Source of the DNA: Litoribacterium kuwaitense
GTDB lineage: Bacteria; Bacillota; Bacilli; Bacillales; DSM-28697
NCBI RefSeq assembly: GCF_011058155.1
Contig: NZ_JAALFC010000038.1
Location: 1 to 32,235, forward strand
Direction: 5' to 3'
DNA length: 32,235 nt
The notes beneath the pieces were generated by a model that was not told the DNA's origin, ran no database searches, and was given only the letters and a program-made list of their open reading frames with translations. Below are positions 7,239 through 15,031 of the stretch, one piece after another. Made by a program: the position numbers and the translations under genes. The stretch's first letter is position 1. Each line of letters opens with the position of its first letter.

Positions 7239-8315
7239 ATGCCCCCGTCCTTATATGAACAGGCAAAGCAATTTATTGAACAATATTATTCAGAGCTCGG
7301 TCTTCCAGAAGAAGAAAAACAGCTGCGCCTTAGTGAAGTGCAAGCCGACATTGACGCAACGGGAACGTATGAACCGACGACGTCCGAGCTGACTTATGGA
7401 GCTAAAGTGGCTTGGAGAAATAGCAATCGCTGCATTGGACGTTTGTTTTGGGAAAAACTACACGTCAATGACGCCCGACATTTGGACAAAGAGGAAGACA
7501 TTGCTGAAGCTCTCCTTCACCATATCAACGAGGCAACGAATGGTGGGAAAATCCGTTCCACGATTACGGTTTTCTCTGAAGGCGTCCGCATTTGGAATCA
7601 TCAGCTCTTGCGCTATGCGGGTTATGTCAATGAAGACGGATCAGTCACAGGTGACCCTCACTCGGTGGAAATGACAGCGCAATGTCTAAACTTAGGCTGG
7701 CAAAGTCAGCGAACAGCGTTTGACATTCTTCCCCTCGTCATTCAAGTCAACGACGGTGCGCCGGCGCTCTTTTTGATTCCCGAATCAATTATCCTTCGAG
7801 TCCCTCTTCAACATTCTGCTTATCCTGCCTTTGATGATTTAGGAATCGAATGGTATGCCGTGCCGATCATTTCAGATATGGCTTTAGATATCGGTGGGCT
7901 TTTATACCGTGCCGCGCCATTTAATGGATGGTACATGGAAACAGAAATAGGGGCGCGTAACTTAGCGGATGAAGACCGGTATAATCTCTTGCCCATGATG
8001 GGCGAGATCATGCAGCTGAATATGACTCACGAAAGCTCACTCTGGCGTGACAAAGCGCTCGTTGAATTAAATGTTGCTGTCTTGGAGTCCTTCCGTAAGC
8101 ATGGTGTCACACTTGTCGATCACCACACCGCCGCAAAGCAATTTAAGCGTTTTGAAATGAATGAGCAAAAAGCGTGCCGTCATATGACCGGTGACTGGAC
8201 ATGGCTTATCCCGCCGGTCTCCCCAGCGACAACGCACATTTTTCACCAGCCTTACGACAATACAATGCATTCCCCAAATTACCTTTATCAGCAAGCTCCC
8301 TATAAAGTGGATTAG
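7239..8315 (+). CDS. nos: Bacterial nitric oxide synthase, oxygenase domain
   Basis: A 358-residue stand-alone NOS oxygenase, the normal size for Bacillus bNOS, which lacks a fused reductase and borrows cellular flavodoxins. It oxidises L-arginine to citrulline and nitric oxide in the cytoplasm. Key motifs are WRNSNRCIGR with the haem-ligating C65, the substrate channel segment PFNGWYM, and TEIG with the arginine-binding E236. The C-terminal region includes TGDWTWLIPP, the pterin/dimer segment. The ATG follows AAAGGAG by nine bases. The gene is monocistronic; a bidirectional terminator follows at 8328-8370. Bacterial NO from this enzyme is linked to oxidative-stress and antibiotic tolerance in Bacillus; no regulatory site is evident here. 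Confidence 0.97.
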   Translation: MPPSLYEQAKQFIEQYYSELGLPEEEKQLRLSEVQADIDATGTYEPTTSELTYGAKVAWRNSNRCIGRLFWEKLHVNDARHLDKEEDIAEALLHHINEATNGGKIRSTITVFSEGVRIWNHQLLRYAGYVNEDGSVTGDPHSVEMTAQCLNLGWQSQRTAFDILPLVIQVNDGAPALFLIPESIILRVPLQHSAYPAFDDLGIEWYAVPIISDMALDIGGLLYRAAPFNGWYMETEIGARNLADEDRYNLLPMMGEIMQLNMTHESSLWRDKALVELNVAVLESFRKHGVTLVDHHTAAKQFKRFEMNEQKACRHMTGDWTWLIPPVSPATTHIFHQPYDNTMHSPNYLYQQAPYKVD

Positions 8316-8327
8316 AAGCAAAGAAAG

Positions 8328-8371
8328 CGGGCATGGACAGAGGCGTTTCTGTCGTGCCCGTTTGCCTTTTT
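8328..8371. terminator. Terminator between nos and the convergent gene
   Basis: CGGGCATGGACAGA (8328-8341) pairs with TCTGTCGTGCCCG (ending 8360), with one mismatch, and is followed on the plus strand by TTTGCCTTTTT. It ends at the stop of the opposing gene and probably serves nos chiefly. Confidence 0.75.
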
Positions 8372-9158
8372 AGCATGAACTCTGTTCCGCTTCCTTGTTA
8401 ACTAAACACTGCGCCTGCCGCAACCACTCTTCATCGAAGTGTTCATCAAGAAGCGGCGTCATCGCCATGTACATATCCTTGCCCCAAACCCATGCTGCCC
8501 GATAAGCAGCTTTGATTTCATCGGGATACAGCCGTGCCGTAACAGCTCTAAGCCGTGTGTATACGGTTGGTGACAAACTGACTTCTGCATGCCGACATAC
8601 ATTCTGTCCGGCTTGAGGCGCTTGATGATTTTGAATCAACGCCAGCTGCAGCAAAACCTCCCGGATGTCATTGAGCAAGCGTAAGCTATACGCGTACTCG
8701 CCACGCTTATGATTTCTCACCCCTTGAATCCACATGTCTAGCCAAGCACAAAACCATTGCTCTAACTGATCCTTATGAGACGATCGATGCGACTGATCCA
8801 CCTGCTCACTCGGATCATACTGAAAAGCCATCTGAAACGATCGTCTGTAGCCCAAGCAATCTGACCGAAAGCGATCCTCTTCTACATAAAATTGAAACTC
8901 GACACGCGTCGTTAAATCAACAAGAACGACAATCGAATCCCCGTTTTTATATCTTGGTGATCCCTTTAAAAATTGATCTGTCCACTGCGTTTGTGAAAAA
9001 GAGGCTTTGCCATCTACATACACAAGCACATAGAAAAGACGATCTTTCCACAACGTTTCGTCTTGTTTAGCGTCTGTCTCGAACATACAAACAGCTCGCA
9101 CAGCATCCTCATCTTCGGCCATACGCTGAATGATATGAAAGCGGTGCGTTTCGTTCAT
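8370..9158 (-). CDS. Uncharacterised 262-aa protein, possibly nucleotidyltransferase-like
   Basis: I do not recognise a family with confidence. The protein has a mixed N-terminal half (about residues 1-115) with MAEDEDAVRAVCMFE, RLFYVLVYVDG and an IVVLVDLTTRVEFQFYV strand pair. These recall the fold order of AadK/AadE-type nucleotidyltransferase-like proteins, but no GSD plus DxD catalytic motif is seen. The C-terminal half is helical, rich in W, R and L (about 140-262), as in the helical domain of such proteins. The start at 9158 is chosen because GGGGAGGAG sits four bases upstream; a start 13 codons earlier has only a weak site. It lies about 100 bp after queE on the same strand and converges on nos. 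Function is unknown. Confidence 0.6.
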   Translation of the reverse strand: MNETHRFHIIQRMAEDEDAVRAVCMFETDAKQDETLWKDRLFYVLVYVDGKASFSQTQWTDQFLKGSPRYKNGDSIVVLVDLTTRVEFQFYVEEDRFRSDCLGYRRSFQMAFQYDPSEQVDQSHRSSHKDQLEQWFCAWLDMWIQGVRNHKRGEYAYSLRLLNDIREVLLQLALIQNHQAPQAGQNVCRHAEVSLSPTVYTRLRAVTARLYPDEIKAAYRAAWVWGKDMYMAMTPLLDEHFDEEWLRQAQCLVNKEAEQSSC

Positions 9159-9261
9159 GATGCTCCTCCCCAAAATGACGTCTTTGCTTAAAGGCATTCC
9201 CTAAATTGTATCGATGCAATCAAAGATTTCCTGAGAGGAGCAGATCGAAAAACACTTTTCT

Positions 9262-9987
9262 TTAAACGCCGCGCTTGTTTCCCCATACGAGAACATGGAG
9301 CTGGGGTAAAACGCGGACATCATTCATCTGTGGAGAAGCGACGACCCGATCGACAAGTCGTTCATAATCAACAAGCAAACGACTGACAAGCTGGTCGGTT
9401 GCACCAGTATTCGCATCAGGATTACCTACTTGCAGAAAACAAGGAACGTCGGGATAACGGGCATGAACCTGACAAGCATAAGCAAAATCGTCATCGTCAA
9501 AAACGACGACCTTTAAGCTCGTGTGCCGTTCAATCCGGTCATGTGCGGTAAGATGACCGATGATCTCATCGAGAATCGCAAAATCCGTTTCCATTCCTGA
9601 GCTTGGCGGCTTTGGAGAGATCGTTAAGTCGTCTATCTCAAGAAACCAATCTTGCCACACGCTGCCCTGCGTCTCTAACCCAACCGCGCAATGATTCTCA
9701 TGCAGCAACGTAACGAGTCGACCGAGGTGACGAATGAGCGCTGGGTTGCCACCCGAAATCGTCACGTGATTATAGCGATCCGCACCTATCTCACCGAGGC
9801 GATGCAAAATTCCCTCCGGTGTCATTGACACAATATCCTGCTTCGCACTCCCATCCCACGTATAGGCAGAATCGCACCACGAGCAACGATAGTCACAGCC
9901 GGCCGTGCGGACGAACATCGTTTTTTGCCCAGCAACCATCCCTTCTCCTTGAACTGTCGGTCCAAAGATTTCAAGTACAGGAATCAT
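9262..9987 (-). CDS. queE: 7-carboxy-7-deazaguanine synthase QueE
   Basis: A 241-residue radical-SAM enzyme that converts 6-carboxytetrahydropterin to 7-carboxy-7-deazaguanine, third step of queuosine precursor synthesis. The N-terminal IPVLEIFGPTVQGEG segment is diagnostic. The iron-sulfur cluster cysteines are in CDYRCSWC (C31, C35, C38), followed by the SAM-binding ISGGNPAL. The start at 9987 overlaps the queD stop in an ATGA arrangement, implying translational coupling; a GTG four codons upstream is possible but has poor spacing. It is the last gene of the queCDE unit. queF, which often follows in Bacillus, is absent here. Confidence 0.96.
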   Translation of the reverse strand: MIPVLEIFGPTVQGEGMVAGQKTMFVRTAGCDYRCSWCDSAYTWDGSAKQDIVSMTPEGILHRLGEIGADRYNHVTISGGNPALIRHLGRLVTLLHENHCAVGLETQGSVWQDWFLEIDDLTISPKPPSSGMETDFAILDEIIGHLTAHDRIERHTSLKVVVFDDDDFAYACQVHARYPDVPCFLQVGNPDANTGATDQLVSRLLVDYERLVDRVVASPQMNDVRVLPQLHVLVWGNKRGV

Positions 9988-10463
9988 GCCTCCATCCACT
10001 CCCTCCGCATTTCCGCATAGCTCTTCGGCGTTTCAAAAAGCCGGACAAACTCTACACGTGTACCACGCGCTTCGGGAACTTGCGAACGAAGCGCTTTTTC
10101 CATCTGTTCATATAGCCAAACGACCATATTTTCAGCCGTCGTATTCATCGCTGGCAGCGTCTCATTTAAATAACGGTGATCAAGATGAATTTCAATTGAT
10201 TCCTTCCAAATGCGTTTAATCTCACTAAAATCGAGCATTAAACCGCGATCGTCAACGTATCCACTGATCCCGAACACGACACGATACGTATGACCGTGGA
10301 GATTTTTACATTTCCCTTCGTACTGATGCAAGTGATGCGCCGCATCAAACGTAAACTCCTTTGAAATGAGCACACGGCGGTGGTGGTATTTCAGCTCCTC
10401 ATGGGAAATATCCTCACCAAACTTTTGCAATCGATCAACAATCCGAAAACCATACATGTCCAT
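9984..10463 (-). CDS. queD: 6-carboxy-5,6,7,8-tetrahydropterin synthase QueD
   Basis: A 159-residue PTPS-family enzyme that makes 6-carboxytetrahydropterin from dihydroneopterin triphosphate. The zinc ligands are H43 in FDAAHH and H56/H58 in LHGHTY, and the catalytic Cys is C52 in GKCKNLHGH. The conserved MLDFSEIK and LDHRYLN motifs follow at about 86-108. An N-terminal extension of some 30 residues precedes the catalytic core. The ATG overlaps the queC stop as TAATG, with AGAGGGG upstream, and the stop overlaps queE as ATGA, so all three genes are translationally linked. Confidence 0.96.
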   Translation of the reverse strand: MDMYGFRIVDRLQKFGEDISHEELKYHHRRVLISKEFTFDAAHHLHQYEGKCKNLHGHTYRVVFGISGYVDDRGLMLDFSEIKRIWKESIEIHLDHRYLNETLPAMNTTAENMVVWLYEQMEKALRSQVPEARGTRVEFVRLFETPKSYAEMRREWMEA

Positions 10464-11137
10464 TAGCTCAACCCCTCTTGCTGTCTTTTCTCCTCCTGAT
10501 AGCGCTGTAAACCTTGATTACGCAACTCGCAAGCTGGACATTCTCCACACCCTTGTCCCATCACACCTTCATAACAAGTCAGCGTTCGATCGCGAACATA
10601 CGAAAATGAATGAAGCTCATCGGCCATTTTCCACGTTTCCGCCTTATCAAGCCACATTAAAGGGGTGTGAATGACGAAGGAGTCATCCATCGATAGGTTT
10701 AAGGTGACATTCAGCGACTTAATAAAGGCATCGCGACAATCAGGGTACCCGCTGAAATCTGTCTCGCAAACACCGGTGACAATATGTTTTGCACCCACCT
10801 GACTAGCTAAAATTCCTGCCATTGAGAGAAAAACGAGGTTTCGTCCTGGAACAAACGTCGATGGCAGCTCACCTTCCTCTTGTTCAATCGCCATCGACTT
10901 GTTCGTTAGCGCATTCGGAGCCAATTGGCTGAATAAAGACAAATCGAGCACATGATGCTCCACATTTTGCTCTTGTGCAATTGTTCGTGCAACGTCAATT
11001 TCCTGCGCATGGCGCTGCCCATAAGCGAAAGTTACCGTCACCACTTCAGCAAATGTCTTTTTTGCCCAAAATAAACACGTTGTACTATCCTGTCCTCCAC
11101 TAAAAACGACGACAGCCTTCTCCTGCTGTAAGCCCAT
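10463..11137 (-). CDS. queC: 7-cyano-7-deazaguanine (preQ0) synthase QueC
   Basis: A 224-residue PP-loop ATPase converting 7-carboxy-7-deazaguanine to preQ0 with ATP and ammonia. The PP-loop is [16 protein letters not shown] (about residues 10-25). The C-terminal zinc site is visible as [16 protein letters not shown]. The ATG is eight bases after AAAGGAG. It is the first gene of the queCDE operon and is preceded by a preQ1-I riboswitch with its own terminator, so expression falls when preQ1 is plentiful. Confidence 0.97.
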   Translation of the reverse strand: MGLQQEKAVVVFSGGQDSTTCLFWAKKTFAEVVTVTFAYGQRHAQEIDVARTIAQEQNVEHHVLDLSLFSQLAPNALTNKSMAIEQEEGELPSTFVPGRNLVFLSMAGILASQVGAKHIVTGVCETDFSGYPDCRDAFIKSLNVTLNLSMDDSFVIHTPLMWLDKAETWKMADELHSFSYVRDRTLTCYEGVMGQGCGECPACELRNQGLQRYQEEKRQQEGLS

Positions 11138-11185
11138 AAAAAAATTCTCCTTTCCTATGAAAGAGAGAATTCAAAGCGTCACCTA

Positions 11186-11259
11186 AAAAAACAAAACGGT
11201 TTCCACATAAGGATTCCGTTTTCCTTAGTTTTTTATAGAGGGTGCGCTAGAACCTCTCC
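11186..11259 (-). promoter_or_regulatory. preQ1-I riboswitch with transcription terminator
   Basis: Read on the minus strand, the aptamer (11259-11223) has the class I preQ1 core: GAGGTTCTAGC, CACCCTC, then TATAAAAAACTAAGG. The first two arms make the hairpin and the A-rich tail gives the pseudoknot. Downstream, AAACGG pairs with CCGTTT around TCC/GGA, followed by TTTTGTTTTTTT (to 11186), a rho-independent terminator. TAAGG at the aptamer end can instead pair with CCTTA in the terminator loop, giving an antiterminator. Ligand binding would therefore favour termination and switch queCDE off. Confidence 0.93.
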
Positions 11260-11410
11260 CAACATGCACGGATTTTCTATTCATTTACAAATATCGTACC
11301 ATAGGTCTTTCCCACAGAAAAGGGAAATCGCGATGAACACTGCACATAAGCTCATCCTCATGCATACGTTAGAGCAAATTGTCTATGACGTTAGAGGAGG
11401 TTACGATGCT

Positions 11411-12943
11411 TTGAAAACGATCCTAATCGCAAGCCCTATTCACCAAAAGCCAGATGTCTTACAACTATTTTTACAATCCTTAGGACGCCTGATCGACACT
11501 ACACCGCAAACCTTGTCCTTTTATTTTATAGATGATAATACAGACGCACAAAGTTCAAAGTTATTAAAAGCTTTTCAAGAAAGGTGGCCCCGTGTAACCG
11601 TTGAATCATCTGGAAAAAAAGATGATTATGGACGTGATGAATTTACGCATTACTGGAATAATCATTTAATATGGAAAGTCGCTTATTTTAAAAACAAGAT
11701 GATTCAAAAAGCGCGTGACGACGGATTTGATGGATTGTTCCTTATCGATTCCGATCTGTTACTTGCACCAACAACCATCTCTCACCTTGCCTCTCAACAA
11801 GTCGATATCGTCTCTGAAGTCTTTTGGACCCAATGGCAGCGAGACGCAATGGCTCAACCGCAAGTCTGGCTCCGAGATGAATACGTGCAATGGCATGCCA
11901 AACGCGATGAAGTGCTTTCTGAAGCAGAAAAACATGAGCGCATGGTAGCGTTTTATGACAAATTAAGAAAACCGGGGTTGTACGAGGTCGGTGGTCTTGG
12001 GGCCTGCACGTTATTATCACGAAAGGTCATCGAAGGCGGTGTTCATTTTGGTGAAATTCCAAACCTTGGATTCTGGGGGGAAGATCGCCATTTTTGTATA
12101 CGTGCTGCTGCACTAGGCTTTACATTGTATGCCGATACCCATTTCCCTCCTTTTCATATCTATCGAGAATCAGAAATTGAAAAGGGCAAGACATTTCTGC
12201 TGGAGAACAGCCCTAAAACAGATACCATTGACGTCAACGAGCCTCCAAAACTGACATTGTCCATGATCGTTCATAATGAGGAACATCGCTTCTTAGAAGA
12301 CGTGCTTCGGTCACATGCAACGTATATCGATGAAGCGGTGATTATTGACGATGGCAGCACAGATAGAACGAGTGCCTTGTGCAAAGAGATTTTAGCTGAC
12401 ATTCCGCTACAGCTCATTCATAATGAGCACTCCCGCTTCGCCAATGAAATTGATCTTCGCAAACAACAATGGGCAGAAACGCTGCGGACCAATCCCGACT
12501 GGATATTAAATATGGATGCAGATGAAATGTTTGAAAAAGGCTTCGCGAATGACGTTCATCAACTGATACAAGAGAAAGATAGTGACCTCATTTCCTTCCG
12601 CCTATATGACATGTGGGACCCTCTCCATTATCGTGATGATGAGCATTGGCGAGCGCATCACATGTTTCGCCCATTCCTGCTCCGTCCCAACCGTGAATAT
12701 CTCTACACTTGGAACGAGACACCTCAACACTGTGGACGTTTCCCTGAAAACATTTGGTCCCATCCAAATCGTTTGTCAAACTGGCGGGTGAAGCACCTTG
12801 GCTGGTCTAGGGAAGAGGATAGACGCCAAAAGTATGTCCGCTACCAAACACTAGATCCAAACGGGGTATATGGACAAATTGCTCAATATGAGTCCATTCT
12901 TGATCCGAACCCGACTCTGATTCCTTTTTATAACGTCCCATAA
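11411..12943 (+). CDS. Two-domain glycosyltransferase (two GT-A folds)
   Basis: A 510-residue protein with two glycosyltransferase modules. The first (about 2-260) begins KTILIASPIHQKPDVL and has a metal/nucleotide-binding DSD at 113-115 (LIDSDLLL), plus a late GFWGEDRHFC acceptor-site motif and FPPFHIYRE. The second is a GT2 domain (about 281-490) with LSMIVHNEE, IDDGSTDRT and the MDADEMF motif (368-373). No signal peptide or membrane helix is seen. The TTG start at 11411 is preferred because AGAGGAGG lies just upstream and the sequence from there matches a normal glycosyltransferase start; the frame stays open back to an ATG at 11264. It is divergent from queCDE. Donor and acceptor are unknown; cell-surface or spore glycan synthesis is the default inference. 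Confidence 0.8.
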   Translation: MKTILIASPIHQKPDVLQLFLQSLGRLIDTTPQTLSFYFIDDNTDAQSSKLLKAFQERWPRVTVESSGKKDDYGRDEFTHYWNNHLIWKVAYFKNKMIQKARDDGFDGLFLIDSDLLLAPTTISHLASQQVDIVSEVFWTQWQRDAMAQPQVWLRDEYVQWHAKRDEVLSEAEKHERMVAFYDKLRKPGLYEVGGLGACTLLSRKVIEGGVHFGEIPNLGFWGEDRHFCIRAAALGFTLYADTHFPPFHIYRESEIEKGKTFLLENSPKTDTIDVNEPPKLTLSMIVHNEEHRFLEDVLRSHATYIDEAVIIDDGSTDRTSALCKEILADIPLQLIHNEHSRFANEIDLRKQQWAETLRTNPDWILNMDADEMFEKGFANDVHQLIQEKDSDLISFRLYDMWDPLHYRDDEHWRAHHMFRPFLLRPNREYLYTWNETPQHCGRFPENIWSHPNRLSNWRVKHLGWSREEDRRQKYVRYQTLDPNGVYGQIAQYESILDPNPTLIPFYNVP

Positions 12944-12948
12944 AAAAC

Positions 12949-12977
12949 GCCCGGTAAAACGAAAAATTTACACGGGC
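12949..12977 (+). terminator. Weak hairpin after the glycosyltransferase
   Basis: GCCCGGTAAA pairs with TTTACACGGGC (one bulged A) around an A-rich loop. There is no good T-run after it, so it may be an mRNA-stabilising hairpin rather than a terminator. Confidence 0.4.
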
Positions 12978-13122
12978 ATGTTAACTTATAAATTTACGAT
13001 TTTATTCTACAGTATCGGCAAGCTGATTCTCTTATAGACTAAAGTTTGATCCGCATCTTCATTCACCTTTGCACCTAGACGAAACCAGAAAAGCTTTATT
13101 CCTCCTGGGCAAAGCGTAGACT

Positions 13123-14163
13123 TTAAACAAATTTCACACAAACTGGTGACGATACGTTTTGTTCTCCAGCGAGCGCGGTTAACCTTCCCGACTGCCGATC
13201 ACGCTGATAGACAAGTACGTTATCGGTTTCTTGATTGGAAACGATGACATAACCTTCTGTTGGATCAAGCGCAAAATCACGTGGCCAATGACCTTCCGTT
13301 GACACCCGTTCAACGAGCGTTAATTCACTAGAGCCGCTGTCCACAGAAAACACTGCAATGCTGTCATGCCCACGATTCGCCGCATATACGAAGCGACCAT
13401 CCGCAGACACATGGATTGCGCTGCCTTGGCTATTTTCGTAAAAGTCACGTGGCAATGTAGGAATGACCTGCTTTTCGGTGAAACGACCATCCGATTTGTT
13501 GTAGCTTAGCACAACAACCTCATTGCTTAACTCAGTTAAGACGTAGGCATCATGACCATTCGGGTGAAAAATAATATGCCGCGGTCCGGCGCCAGCAGAG
13601 AATCGAAAACGGGCAACAGGCTCAAGCTGATCGTTCGCCACAGCGTACGTCACGAGCTCGTCTGTACCAAGATCGACTGCAACAACGTATTTTTGATCCG
13701 GGGTAAAACCAGCATAATGCGCATGGGCTTTCTCTTGTCGCGCTTCATTAGGACCGCACCCCTCGTGTTGAACAGTACTCGCCACTGGCAAAAGAGAGCC
13801 GTCTTCATTGACAGGATACAGCGCAATGATCCCCGTATGATAGTTCGCTGTCACGACCTGAGTACGTGCATCATTCACACTTACGTGACAAGGAGACCCT
13901 GCACCATCAATCTGCTTATTTAACAATGCCAGCTCACCCATTGACTCAACACGATAAGCGGCGACACCGCCGCTCTCTCCTTCTTTAGCGACAGCATACA
14001 GGACACGTCCATCCTTACTTGGATTAACATATGTAGGATTTTGCAATTCAGCAACGAGTGCCGGGGTACTAAGTTTACCTGTAGCTGCGTTAAATGAAAG
14101 CTTGTAAACCCCCTGACTTTCATTTTTCGTATACGTGCCGATATAAGCAGTGTACGTTGCCAT
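13123..14163 (-). CDS. Lactonase family beta-propeller protein (YkgB/6-phosphogluconolactonase-like)
   Basis: A 346-residue seven-bladed beta-propeller of the lactonase_7 (YbhE/Pgl) family, which hydrolyses 6-phosphogluconolactone in characterised members. The N-terminal AYIGTYTKNESQGVY, the GSPCHVSVN and HAHYAGFTPD segments and the AGAGPRHIIFHPNG motif (about 195-208) are typical, and blades recur with DG(R)xVYAANRGHDS. No signal peptide is present. The start at 14163 has AAAGGAG at nine bases; two ATGs just upstream overlap or abut that site. The gene is divergent from a TetR gene. The exact lactone substrate is not certain. Confidence 0.88.
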   Translation of the reverse strand: MATYTAYIGTYTKNESQGVYKLSFNAATGKLSTPALVAELQNPTYVNPSKDGRVLYAVAKEGESGGVAAYRVESMGELALLNKQIDGAGSPCHVSVNDARTQVVTANYHTGIIALYPVNEDGSLLPVASTVQHEGCGPNEARQEKAHAHYAGFTPDQKYVVAVDLGTDELVTYAVANDQLEPVARFRFSAGAGPRHIIFHPNGHDAYVLTELSNEVVVLSYNKSDGRFTEKQVIPTLPRDFYENSQGSAIHVSADGRFVYAANRGHDSIAVFSVDSGSSELTLVERVSTEGHWPRDFALDPTEGYVIVSNQETDNVLVYQRDRQSGRLTALAGEQNVSSPVCVKFV

Positions 14164-14246
14164 TTCCATCATCTCCTTTACGTTATTTATTTAAGTGTAT
14201 CATAAGTCTAATTTATAACCTTTAGTAAACCTTTAAGGGAATTTCG

Positions 14247-14275
14247 TTGACAGGTTTTTCCCTCCCTTCTATGAT
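14247..14275 (+). promoter_or_regulatory. Promoter of the TetR-family gene
   Basis: A consensus -35 TTGACA (14247-14252) is separated by exactly 17 bp from TATGAT (14270-14275), giving initiation some 45 bp before the TTG start. No clear palindromic operator was found next to it. Confidence 0.75.
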
Positions 14276-14327
14276 TTGTGTAACAAAAACCTTTATTTTG
14301 CACTATTGGTAAAGGAGCGTATTCCTT

Positions 14328-14912
14328 TTGAAGGACATTAAAAGAGTAACGATTGAAACTGCCAGCCGCTTGTTTCACGCCCAAGGCTATCATGCCACAG
14401 GCTTGAGGCAAATCATTAAAGAAAGTGGTTGCCCACAAGGATCTATTTATCATTATTTTCCAAATGGAAAAGAACAAATTGCTGCTGAAGGCGTGTATCA
14501 TCGCATCGATGAAGTTCTCTATTTCTTAAATAATTCTTTTCAAAGTGATGATATCCTCTCAGATTTAACCAAATTATTTGAACATATTACAGAATACCAT
14601 CATCAATATGTCGACAGTGGTTCTACCATGACCTCCATCGGCTTGATGACCCTTGAAACTATTGGATCGAGCGAGTTAATACAAGAAGCTTGTAAAAAGT
14701 ATTATGAAAGCGTAGACCTTTTTTTTGAAACACTCCTCATTCGACATGACTATGATGCAGCAGAGGCAACCCGATTAGCGACGAGTATTGTCGCACTCAT
14801 TCAAGGTGCATTTTTATTAACCCATACGTCCCAAAGTACTCAACCCTTGATCGATATTCAAGCGTCCATCTTCAATCTTTTTGAAGACAACGATGCTGCT
14901 ACAAAAAGTTAA
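14328..14912 (+). CDS. TetR/AcrR family transcriptional regulator (YxaF/LmrA-like)
   Basis: A 194-residue regulator with the usual N-terminal TetR helix-turn-helix: TIETASRLFHAQGYHATGLRQIIKESGCPQGSIYHYFPNGKE (about residues 8-49). The GSIYHYFPNGKEQI segment is characteristic of the LmrA/YxaF subgroup. The C-terminal ligand-binding domain (about 75-185) is helical and includes GLMTLETIGSSE. The start is TTG, preceded by AAAGGAG at a slightly long spacing, and the promoter is strong. It is divergent from the lactonase gene and no co-directional target gene is adjacent, so its regulon is unknown; autorepression or control of the lactonase gene is possible. Confidence 0.9.
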   Translation: MKDIKRVTIETASRLFHAQGYHATGLRQIIKESGCPQGSIYHYFPNGKEQIAAEGVYHRIDEVLYFLNNSFQSDDILSDLTKLFEHITEYHHQYVDSGSTMTSIGLMTLETIGSSELIQEACKKYYESVDLFFETLLIRHDYDAAEATRLATSIVALIQGAFLLTHTSQSTQPLIDIQASIFNLFEDNDAATKS

Positions 14913-15005
14913 CTTAAGTCACATCCTAGTCCTAATTCCGCATCTTACAAAGTAGTGCCCAATTGCTACCCTTTCAGCGAGCGATAAACACAACATGAAG
15001 TAACG

Positions 15006-15031
15006 ACCTGCCCTTTAAGCACTCGGCAGGT
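15006..15031. terminator. Hairpin between convergent tetR and araC-type genes
   Basis: ACCTGCC (15006-15012) pairs with GGCAGGT (15025-15031), followed on the plus strand by CTTTCCTT. The hairpin includes the last codons of the minus-strand regulator. The T-run is short, so terminator activity is uncertain. Confidence 0.45.

Noticed and set aside
7820-8321. Minus-strand ORFs within nos
   Set aside because: They are shadow frames of a fully conserved bNOS gene.
11264-11410. N-terminal extension of the glycosyltransferase from ATG 11264
   Set aside because: Those 49 codons overlap the queC control region, and the protein-like start with a strong ribosome site is the TTG at 11411. The extension is not excluded, only less likely.
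12999-13122. Minus-strand frame of about 40 codons containing FWFRLGAKVNEDADQ
   Set aside because: No start with a ribosome site and no recognised family; it may be chance or a fragment.
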